A DNA stretch of 48,264 nt from an archaeon (GTDB taxonomy: Archaea; Asgardarchaeota; Thorarchaeia; Thorarchaeales; Thorarchaeaceae): assembly GCA_024276825.1 (NCBI GenBank), contig JAJRWI010000046.1, forward strand, positions 1 through 48,264. The letters are read 5' to 3'. Of the stretch, positions 1 through 10,500 are shown piece by piece. Below the pieces are notes generated by a model that ran no database searches, was not told the origin of the DNA, and worked only from the letters and a program-made list of their open reading frames with translations. Each line of letters starts with the position of its first letter. The first letter of the stretch is position 1. The position numbers were made by a program, and so were the translations under genes.

Positions 1-3000
1 AATGCAACAGGAACTTACGCTGGTAATGTACATCTTACACTCGAAGTATTGACTGCTGGCGAAACCCTTCAGCAGAGTGACATGCTGATCACTGAGATTG
101 ATTATGTCAATAATCCAGGCGAGTACCAGATTACATTCAATACATCGCTTTTGAGTGGACTGGTGAGTGTGGATATAAGAATATGGATCAACTGGACTGC
201 TGGAGCTTTGCCATATTATGAGAATCAGACAATATTGATCACTGTTTCAACAATATACCGCCAGACCATTGTTGACTGGACCCCTCTACCAATAACACCC
301 TATGATGAGCTTGTGAACCTCAGTCTTACATTTGTTGATGTCATATCTGGGAAAACAATTCTCAATTCAGTTCATCTGAGCATATCAGTTGAAGAGGCAA
401 TACCATACACTATTTATTACGAGGGCAACTCCACAGGGATATTCAAGATTGAAATCGACACTTCCTCATGGTCCCCTGGCGATCAGACATTTCATATCAA
501 TGTCATATGGAACGGTGCGCCATTTTATCAAAACAAGACCTTGGTGGCCATCCCAATCACTGTCCGAAGCCGATTTACAGAGCTAACACATGGATCATAT
601 GGACAAATTCAATATGGGAACAATCTCACACTTAGTTTCACTTACACAGACCTTGATGACTTTTCAAGTGCCGGGATGAATGGTGGAACGCTCACATTAA
701 ATGCATCACTTGCAGGATATTATGAAGTAATTGATAATGGTGATGGAACATATACATTAGAACTGCGAACTGATGCATTTTCATCTATTGGCACATTTGC
801 AGTAAATGTTTCAATAGTTTATGGCGGTACCAGATATTGCGATGATGCGACAGATCTATTCTATCTCACTATAGTTCAAAGAAGGACTCAGCTAACTAGC
901 GATGTGCCCGAACTTGCTCCATATCTTAGTCAAGCTAACATCACTGTCAATTATATCGATGATAATGATAGTTCGGGAATTACCGGTGCTTCGATATTTG
1001 CTACTTGTCCCAATTCTGCAGAGCAATTACAATTAGGAGTCAACTACTGGATTGATGAACTTGGCAATGGCTTATACCGTATCAGAATCTCTACAATTGC
1101 TCTGGGGACTTTTGGATCCTACACTATAACAATTGTTGCAAACAAAACAGGTGCACCATACTATCTTGAAAGGACCCGTAATGTGGATATTGAGGTGTCA
1201 AGACGACCTGCAACCTTGACAGTTTCTAAATCGCCACTAAACACTCCATTCCTGAATAATCTCACCTTTGAGATCACACTTACTGATGCACTAGATAGTT
1301 CACCCATATCTGTCACAAAGAGCGTACTGATACTATCACATGGCGCTGGTGATCTTATAGCTGACAACCAATACTCACTGACCGGAGCAAATGGTGTTTA
1401 TACAATCAGCATTAACTCCACCATTATTACATCGGTTCTAGTTAATTCACATCCAATATCAATCAAATTTCACTGGGGTGATGTTGAACCCTATTATGCC
1501 AATACTACTGCCTCTACCGAGGTGTCAATAACAGCCCGCTTTACCTCAGTTTCAGTCATTTCAACTCCACCTGCTTACTATTACTTTAATCTCACTGCAA
1601 CTTTGGAATACACTGACTATCTTACTGGTATTCCAATTGTAGGAGCACTTGTATCGCTCTCTTGTGAGAATGACAGTGCATTCCAGAGCTGGATTTATGA
1701 CAATGGCGATGGCACATATGACATCGTTGTAAACACAACAACATTGCCCTCCCTGGGAAGATTTGTCTTTACTGCCAACTTTTCAAGGATTGGTAGCCCG
1801 TACTATGCCGAGGTTTACAATGTAATCTTTACGGTCAATGTAAATCCAGTTTCGACCTCGCTGAATTTTGTGATTGCTGAGGGAGTTACCTATTACCTTG
1901 GCGATATTATCCATGCGAACATAACCTTCACCAGCATTATTGGTGGCACTGGCATTGAAAATGCTGTGATTGCTACAAACTGGGGTGAGCTATATGGAAC
2001 CACATACAACATATCCGAAGTTGGCAATGGCATCTACAAACTGGATATTGATACAACTGGACTAAATGCAGATCTCTACACTTTCTCAGTAAACGCAACA
2101 AAATACCTTCACGTGAATAAGACTGTTCTGGCAGATATTGTTCTTGCAGCAATTCCTGTCGAGATTCAACTCATAATGACTCCTACTGACCCGGTTTGGG
2201 GCGATATTCTTACTTTTGATGCAAACATTACTGATGCCCGAACCGGAGATCCAATCCTCAATGGCGATGTTAACATAACTATCGAGTCCAATGTATATGG
2301 CATGACTCATATTGGGGGCGGCATCTATCGTGCAACAATCAACTCAAAAGACTTCATTTCAGGAGAACACACTGTAACTGTGAGTTTTGTGTTGATTAAT
2401 CATGAAACTCGTGATAAAGACTTCCAGATTCGGGTCAACAAGATTCAATCGCAAGTTTCAGTAACCATTAATCCAACCTCTGTGGTAAATGGTGAATCAG
2501 TCGCTCTATCAATTGACTATACTATTCTCTCAAACGGAACTCCAATAAAAGATGGTATAGTCACATATAGCTGGGTTGGAGGTTCTGGACAGATTAACTG
2601 GAGCGAATCAGATGGCAAGTATACGGGCAGTATTACCGTATCAGGTGTCCTTGTAGGAATTCATCAGCTTTTGATACAAGCTTCATCTGATAATTTCAAG
2701 ACAACTTCACAAATTGTTACAATTGAAGTCATTGAAGCTTCCACGGCCATGACTGCTCTTGACTCTATTACAATCATCAATGTTATTTCAGGCGATACTT
2801 TCAACATCACCATTTATCTGAATAACACCGATTTGAATCAGCCAGTTCCCAATGCTGACGTGACTTGGACTATGAATGATATAGTTGGAAACATGACTGA
2901 GACCAGTCCTGGCTATTATTCAGTTGTAATATCCACTGAGAACTTGGAGATTAGAAACCACATCCTAACAGTCACAAGTTCAGCAAATGGATATACTCCT

Positions 3001-4581
3001 TCATCACTACAATTTACAATTGAGATTGAAAAAATCCCGACCACTGTCATAATACTGGGTGATGCCCTCGTTTCAGCTTATTATGGTCAAAACGCGACAT
3101 TCAGAGTTAGATATTTCGACACTCATAATAATCAAGGTATTGAGAATGCTTCGGCATCATTCTCAATTGAGGATTATTTCGGAGTTCTTGTGGATGAAGG
3201 CGGAGGAAACTATTCAATTGTGATAAACACGACTATTGTTTCACCGGGTGCAATCTCACACAATATCATGATCACCTTCCAAAAAGAGCGTTATGTCTAT
3301 GGATTCAATGTGCTTAAACTCAGAGTCTTGCCTATTCCCACCGAAGTCCAAGGAATCAAAGAGACAGATGTTCCAATCCTTGACGACTACTCGCAATTGT
3401 TTAGTTTTTATGACTCACTTCATAGCAAATACATAGCCGATGCTAATGCCACTGCAATTTGGGAGTTTGGAACGCACCAGCTAACATCTCTCGGTAATGG
3501 GTCTTACTCCTTTGGTCCCAATGAGACTGGGCTTGACACACTTCCTCTTGGAACTTATCGCATAAGAATTTCAATTACAAAGGAAAATTATGATCGTTCA
3601 GAGCTTGAGTTCTATCTGACTATACGCCAGATACATACTGAGATTAGATACATTCAACCGCCTGAACCAATATATGTGGGCGAAGTGTTCTATGTCTGGG
3701 TTACATACTGGGACTTGGATCATAATATAGGAATCCCTGGTGCCTTTAACACGACTTCTGATGCAAGGCTGGAACACTCACGTGAAGACGAGATTGATTT
3801 CAACAACGGGACCTATTTGTTCGCATTCATTCCTCTAGATGTAATGCGATATGAGATAAGAATTACCCTCAACAAAGCACCAAACTATAGTAATGCTTCA
3901 GTTGTCGTTGTTGTCTATACAGAATTCACCCCTGAACAGTTAGCAATGTTTCAATCATTTGAAATTGGTGGCATTGCACTAATCGCACTGGCAATCCTAG
4001 GAACCGCCTATGTCCGAGTCTGGAAGGTTCCAAAGACTGTTAGGATAATCAACGGACTACTCAAGAAGATTGAGAAAGGGAAAACACCTCGCCCTGTGGG
4101 AACCCCCGACAGAAGGGAAACCCTATTGATGATGATGAACGAGGAACTACTGCCCTTGAACATTATCAAGACTATTGATGATGTCGCAATTTCAACAATC
4201 GATGTTAGTGCTCTGGATACTGAAGAATTGTTGAAGGAGCTTGCTGAGGTTGTTGGGCTCACGGAAGCTGATGTTGACATTCTTAGACGCGATCTTGATC
4301 AAATGAGACCAAGTGAACGTGCAGGTTTCATAAAAGAAGTAATTAAGCAAGAACGCGCTCGTCGTGCCAAAGAGCTAGCAAAAGCGAAAGAGGAAGCTGA
4401 GGAGATGCCTCCGGAACTCGAAGAAAAGCTGACAGAAGAGGAACTGGAGGACCTACGTGAGAAGCTGAAGAAACTGCGCATGTCCGAGTCTGAGATTGAT
4501 ACTATCGTTGAGCAAGCCAGAAATCTGTCTAAGGCAGATATCAAAGCATTGCTTGATCAACTAGGAGGGACTGAAGAATGA
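1..4581 (+). CDS. Giant Ig-like-repeat surface protein with C-terminal anchor (5' truncated by window)
   Basis: The frame is open from base 1, so the true start lies outside the window; an internal TTG at 49 is unlikely to be the start. The visible 1526 residues hold about 12 tandem beta-sandwich (Ig/invasin-like) repeats of roughly 90-110 residues, with a recurring pattern of G-[ND]-x-[LV]-[TN] then Y-x-D, a central GA, and G-[ND]-G-x-Y before I-x-T. N-x-S/T sequons are abundant, which fits an exported glycosylated protein. One membrane segment lies near residues 1321-1340 of the visible protein (core GGIALIALAILGTAYV), followed by a charged cytoplasmic tail of about 185 residues containing RPSERAGF and a C-terminal LSKADIKALL helix. 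It overlaps the next gene by 4 bases (ATGA), so the two are probably translationally coupled. The next protein is a paralogue with repeats in the same order. A role in surface layer, adhesion or sensing is inference; the specific function is unknown. Confidence 0.85.
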   Translation, partial: NATGTYAGNVHLTLEVLTAGETLQQSDMLITEIDYVNNPGEYQITFNTSLLSGLVSVDIRIWINWTAGALPYYENQTILITVSTIYRQTIVDWTPLPITPYDELVNLSLTFVDVISGKTILNSVHLSISVEEAIPYTIYYEGNSTGIFKIEIDTSSWSPGDQTFHINVIWNGAPFYQNKTLVAIPITVRSRFTELTHGSYGQIQYGNNLTLSFTYTDLDDFSSAGMNGGTLTLNASLAGYYEVIDNGDGTYTLELRTDAFSSIGTFAVNVSIVYGGTRYCDDATDLFYLTIVQRRTQLTSDVPELAPYLSQANITVNYIDDNDSSGITGASIFATCPNSAEQLQLGVNYWIDELGNGLYRIRISTIALGTFGSYTITIVANKTGAPYYLERTRNVDIEVSRRPATLTVSKSPLNTPFLNNLTFEITLTDALDSSPISVTKSVLILSHGAGDLIADNQYSLTGANGVYTISINSTIITSVLVNSHPISIKFHWGDVEPYYANTTASTEVSITARFTSVSVISTPPAYYYFNLTATLEYTDYLTGIPIVGALVSLSCENDSAFQSWIYDNGDGTYDIVVNTTTLPSLGRFVFTANFSRIGSPYYAEVYNVIFTVNVNPVSTSLNFVIAEGVTYYLGDIIHANITFTSIIGGTGIENAVIATNWGELYGTTYNISEVGNGIYKLDIDTTGLNADLYTFSVNATKYLHVNKTVLADIVLAAIPVEIQLIMTPTDPVWGDILTFDANITDARTGDPILNGDVNITIESNVYGMTHIGGGIYRATINSKDFISGEHTVTVSFVLINHETRDKDFQIRVNKIQSQVSVTINPTSVVNGESVALSIDYTILSNGTPIKDGIVTYSWVGGSGQINWSESDGKYTGSITVSGVLVGIHQLLIQASSDNFKTTSQIVTIEVIEASTAMTALDSITIINVISGDTFNITIYLNNTDLNQPVPNADVTWTMNDIVGNMTETSPGYYSVVISTENLEIRNHILTVTSSANGYTPSSLQFTIEIEKIPTTVIILGDALVSAYYGQNATFRVRYFDTHNNQGIENASASFSIEDYFGVLVDEGGGNYSIVINTTIVSPGAISHNIMITFQKERYVYGFNVLKLRVLPIPTEVQGIKETDVPILDDYSQLFSFYDSLHSKYIADANATAIWEFGTHQLTSLGNGSYSFGPNETGLDTLPLGTYRIRISITKENYDRSELEFYLTIRQIHTEIRYIQPPEPIYVGEVFYVWVTYWDLDHNIGIPGAFNTTSDARLEHSREDEIDFNNGTYLFAFIPLDVMRYEIRITLNKAPNYSNASVVVVVYTEFTPEQLAMFQSFEIGGIALIALAILGTAYVRVWKVPKTVRIINGLLKKIEKGKTPRPVGTPDRRETLLMMMNEELLPLNIIKTIDDVAISTIDVSALDTEELLKELAEVVGLTEADVDILRRDLDQMRPSERAGFIKEVIKQERARRAKELAKAKEEAEEMPPELEEKLTEEELEDLREKLKKLRMSESEIDTIVEQARNLSKADIKALLDQLGGTEE

Positions 4582-7500
4582 AGAGATTGAGAAAGACAAT
4601 TCCTCTGGCATTCCTTGCGTTTGTGTTAGTAATCCAACTGTTAATGTCTTCAATGGCGTTTCCTGGAATGGTGCCTTCCAGTCCCTCAAAGAATTCAGAA
4701 TCTTCAAATGAGTTGCGATATTATGAGGATGATGACGGTACCAGAATACCACTTGGTCCTGGCGAAGAGATACACAAGTTTGTGATCTCCACTCAAGGGA
4801 CGACTGAATGGTCTGGCACTTCTGATTATCTTCCAGCGGCCGAATATGGAAACAGGTCTGATCTCTTTACAAGCCAAAACATGTACTATTATAGCGATGG
4901 CACAATCATCAATAAATCAGTAGCAATTCCCACTGGTGCAGACTGGGAAGCATACTACGTTGACGCTGAAATCTCTGATTTGACTGAAAACCGGACTTGG
5001 ATGACAAATCCTGATTTTACTAACAATGCCAATGGCTGGACTCTCGGTAGTGTTGGAAACAATAGTGGGTATAGCAATACATTTGCTGAATGGCTACAAA
5101 ACACTACTGCCCCTGATTATAGCTGTCTTCACTTTGAGATTAGGTCATCTAGCACTAGTGCGCCCTACTTCTATGATGATGGCGATGCGAGTTATGCATT
5201 GCAAACAGTCACAGTTCCCCGCGGAGATGTTGTTTGGGCTGGCTTAAGGCTCGACTATTGGGCAGATACAACAGATGACACCCACTATGGAATGACGGGA
5301 TCATTCATGATATATGCCAATATAGAAGGAACCCGTGTATGGAATATGGTGTTTGGCGATATCGGTGCTGAAGAAACATGGTTTGACTCTGGATTAATGA
5401 CCATCCAAGACTCAATCTTTAATCTGCCTACTGATCAGAGTGTTTCACTTGAAGTGGGTTTGTTAAGCACTGCGACTGTTGGCTATGACCCTGAGATCGG
5501 TCCCCATGCGAGAGTGGACAATATAGTTCTTTATTTGAAGACCAGAGCCACTCCATCCAGTGTTAATCTGCAGATGAATGGGCTTGATGTCACCGATGGT
5601 ACAGGATATGGCACTGGAACTATCAATGAAACCCCATCGACCCCCTGGTCAGTCAACCCAGTCCTCCTCAACTTCACATGGGCCCCAACCCCAGCGACTC
5701 CTGATCCCAATAAAGACATAACCATAGAATTAGATGTTTCAACCAACATTTTTGCAAGACGAACCACTGCTCAAACAGTATATGAAATATCTCCTGCCTC
5801 ATATGGTGAACGGTTTACGATTCAAAATGGAACTTTAGCAAACTATTCAACTTACTTCTATGCTAACATTCCTGATGGCTATCCTAACCGGTACTTCTTC
5901 AATCTCACATTGCCGGCAACACGTGACGTGTTCTTTGTGGCGAAACCGCTTGCGCCCTCCACAAATCTCACATCTGGCTGGACTGGCGGTGATATTGGTA
6001 ATGGCTACCTGAATGTTTCTGCATATGACGTTGCTACCGAAGCAGGAAGATACGGATATTGGAGAATTCAAAGTCAATCTGCAAATATGATCACTGACAT
6101 CCTGATGTTAGACCCGGCAACATCAACGTGGAAGCGTTTTGTGGATATAAGGGCAGGCAATAGTACAAAGATCTCAGTCTATGTGGGTGCCGCTTACGCA
6201 AACTCAATTGTCAATGTCACCATCTATGACCCCTCTGGTGCTGCATGGGATTCTGTGAGTGCCACAGTCAATTCAACTGGTTATGCTACTACAGGTTCAT
6301 TCAATTTCGCTGGACTGAATGCGTCCGCTGGATCATGGATGATAGAGGCAGTCACAAATGACAGGGGAACAACTGGTATATGGCGAAACACTGGATTCTT
6401 CAAGAGGGCCTTCACAGTGACTCATGTTTCGGACATCACAATTGATTATCCAAATGATGCTGTTGGCACTTGGATGACAAATGTGACATATGGCGATTTA
6501 CTCCTCGTGGTTATCAACGCCACAGATTTGGACAGTTCGATAATGGTGCCTGGCGGAGCTCTTGAATATACTTGGGCTCTTGGATCAAGCACTTTTGATG
6601 ACAGTGGAAATGGCCAATACACCAAGGTCTTTGACACTGGCAATTTACCTGGCAAGGGTCAATATGTAATGAGCCTAAACTGGTATCATCCTAACTTTGA
6701 TAATTCAACAGCACAATTGGTGATAAATGTAAATTATGCCACAGAACTAACATCGCCTGATTACCCTGGAATTCAAGGGCCCGTCGGCGCAAGTCAGTCA
6801 TTCTTGGTCAATTTCACCAATGTTAATGGCACTGGAATACTGAATGCACTTGTAATCTGCAATTGGTCTCAGTCATACACTGTTATGGAACAGGGTGGCG
6901 GTATTTACAGGATCGACCTTAATACCACTGGAATGGTAATTAGCGAATATCCTGTCCAGATCACTGCATCTGCGCCATTTGTTGAAACCAATACAATGCT
7001 GATGTATGTAGAAATACGCGAGATATACAACACAGTATCATATTCTGCCAATCAATTATCAATCCCTGTTGGTGAAGCAGCATCATTTACAATCACTTGG
7101 ACTGATAGCGATACTGGAAACCCAATAACTGGTGGCGCATCCTATATCACCTGCAATTGGACCTCTTTCCATTCTTTCGGAGAACAAAATTACACAATTT
7201 CAGAAATTGCTCCTGGCGAATACAACGTCACCATTTACACTCAGTCTGATGACCCATTAACCGCTCCAAATGAATATTACACAGTTCAATTCAATGTATC
7301 ACGGAAGAACTATCAAAATCATACATTCTATATTGACATTCAGATTCGGAGTCATAATACGCTATTCATTCTTGATGAACCCGTAGAACAGACCCTGTAT
7401 GGAGATCCAATTGTTGTACTTGTTTATTATGAAGACACAGACTTGTCCGAGGGAATTGGAAACAGCACAGGATTTGTAAGTATAACAGTAACTAGTCCTG

Positions 7501-10500
7501 GTGTTCCATCATTAAGCTATTCAACCTCGGTGTCGAGTTTTGGCACGGGACACTATAACATTACAATTCCAAGTGGACAATGGGGAAGTATTGGATGGAA
7601 GAATCTTACCATATTCATAGAATGGACTGGATCTGTCAATAAATATTATAGCAAGACCATTAATACTTCAGTCAGGGTTCTGGGCACAGAAACAGACCTG
7701 TTCCTTGAACTAGCTCCTACGGCTACTATATATCTTAATGATTTCACTTTCTCTGTGGTCTATTATGATAGCATCAATGCGACAAGAATATCAAACTCGT
7801 CATTTAATGTATTCTATACGATAACGCCTCTCTCGGCAGGTCATCCAGTAACACAGTCTGACTTTGTCATGATTGAATCAATCTCAAATCCTGGTACCTA
7901 TGAGTTTAGTCTGAATTCATCAAAGTTTGGTGCAATAGGCTCATTTCAGTTTGAGATTGCCTTCATGTGGAGTGCTGGAGTCCAGCCATTTTATGAGAAT
8001 CAGACAATGACTATCACTCTCGTAGTGCTTGAGAGACCCACATATATCGATTATTCACCTGTGCAAGCAACACCCTATGGTGAGATTGCGGAGTTCATGT
8101 TCAGCTATATCGATTCTCTCACCACATCCATTATAGCAAACTCAACGCAGCTCAGTATTGGTATTAATGAGGACGGAATCATTTATACAATACTCTATAA
8201 TGCCTCAACAAAAGCATTCACGCTGCTCATCAATACAAGCTCACTTGGTGGCATTGGTACATTCACGCTGCATTTGAATGTGACTTGGATTGGAGAACCA
8301 TTCTATTCCGCTGTTTCAAGTCAGTCCTTTAATGTAAAAGTCACCTTAAGATCAACCCAGTTATCTCACAAATCCTTTGCATCACCCCAGTGGGGAAACA
8401 ATGTGACCATTGAGTTTGTTTATACTGATTTGGTATCGGGGTCTACAATTGGCATGACTGGAACTCTCACTCTGGATGCTTTCTTGTCAGGATGGTATAC
8501 GGTCACCTATCTGGGTGATGGTAACTATCTTGTTGAGATCGACACTCATGGCTTTGCCTCAGATGGCCAGTACTCGCTAAACGCGACGATTGTATACACC
8601 GGTTCCAATTATGCTGCAGATGCTACAAATCTGTTTGACATAATTGTTCAGAAGCGAAGCACACAGTTTGGATATGACACTCCTGATACTACACCATTTG
8701 CTGAAAATGTCACTTTCATAGTAAATTATGTCGATGACACAACAGGACAAGGCATTGAAGGAGCATCTATTACAGTTTCATGCTCAACATCAAATGAAGC
8801 ATTAATCCTCAATGTTAATTATTGGTTTACAGACCTTGCATCGGGGCAATATGAGATCAAGGTGAATAGCACTGCACTTGGCACAGTGAACCTGTTTGTC
8901 CTCAATGTGACCGCTAGTAAGTCAGGTGCCCCCTACTATCAGCCTGCATCGATATATGTGAGTGCAAGAGTGTCCCAGCGGACTACTCAGATTCTAATAA
9001 CGCAGACACCTGGCGATGTTCCATTCTTGGAGAATGTCACTTTCAAGTTCAAATTTGAAGACTATCTCACAGGGTCATTGATTCCAATTAACAAGAGCCA
9101 CATCACTTTGACTCATGGTAATGGTATGGACATTATTACATCACAAAACTATGCATTATACAATTATGGCACTTATTATGAGATTAGTTTCTCATCAACA
9201 ATTATCAACCCGCTAGCACTAGAAGTGGGTCATGAGATTCAAATCCTCATCAATAAGAGCTTGGGTGTGCCGTTCTATGCGCCTCGAAATAGTTCAACCA
9301 GTGTGACAACAGTCGAACGTCCAACTCAGATCCTCTTTCCATCTATTGACCCAACTCCGTTTGGCGACAATATAACAATCAACCTCGAGTACATCGATTA
9401 TCTCACCAGTGCAGGAGTTGATGGTGCTACTCTGACCGTTGAGATTGCAAATTCAACCTCTCCAACCTATTATGTCTTCGACCTCTCTAATGGCGAATAT
9501 CAAGTTTTGATACCTAGCCAACAGTTCAGCGGCACAGGCGTTATTCTGCTAAATATAACATTATCAAGAACAGGTGCACCATTTTATTCAACACGACAGA
9601 CAACAGATGTTCCTGCGACAATCCGTGAGATTCAGACCTCTCTTCTCTCAGAGGCCCCTGCAGCTGGAACAGTACCGGTTGGAGACCCTCTCACTGTAAA
9701 TCTGACTCTCACTGACTTTGATCACTCACTACCAATTGAGGGGGCCATTGTGACAACAAATTGGTTTGAATTATACGGCACAAACATCGAAGTTCAAGAA
9801 CTCAATGGAGGTCAATATCAACTCATAATCAATACTACTGGATTAATAGCTCAGAGTTATGAATTCAGCATTCAGGCCTCGAAAGTGAATTACCAAACAT
9901 CTAACATATCGATCACAATTCAACCAGGCTCTCCAACTGTTGAGATTGTCCTTGAAAAAACGACATACTATGCAGATTGGGGTCAGATATTGACCATTCG
10001 CTTTGCAGTTCAAGAGTCTCTTAAGAACACAACTCTGGCTGGAATGAACGCAACCTTGTTGTGGAACGGGACACTATATTCCTTCACTGATAACGGTGAT
10101 GGCACATACATGTTAGATTTGGACACATCCGATATGGATGTAGGCACATTCGAGCCTCAGATTACCGTTTCTCGTGAACTATATCAGACGAGATACAAAT
10201 CATTCATTCTTATCGTTTCAAAGAGCTCAGCACAAATAGTTCCCGAATCTACACAGTATAATGTCGTACTTGAAACATCACTCACTTTTACTGTCTATTT
10301 GAATGACACAGCAAGAAACCTTCCAGTTCTTGATGCAACAGTGAGTTTTGAATGGAATAACACTCCATATTCAATGACAAACAATGGAACTCCCGGATTC
10401 TATACAGGGCTCATAGATGTTTCAGGCTTTGCAATAGGGGACTATCCTATTGAAATTAATGCATTCGCAACTAATTTTCAGCTTTTCAAGATTACCATAG

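Noticed and set aside
4008..4544. Minus-strand open frames under the giant genes, rich in Ser
   Set aside because: They mirror the Glu/Leu-rich coding of the plus strand, lack ribosome binding sites and show no family features; treated as shadows.
4441..4578. Ubiquitin-binding (UBA/CUE-like) helix bundle at the tail ends of the giant proteins
   Set aside because: The LSKAD helix pattern is suggestive, but the glycine loop of UBA domains is missing and the match is too short to claim.
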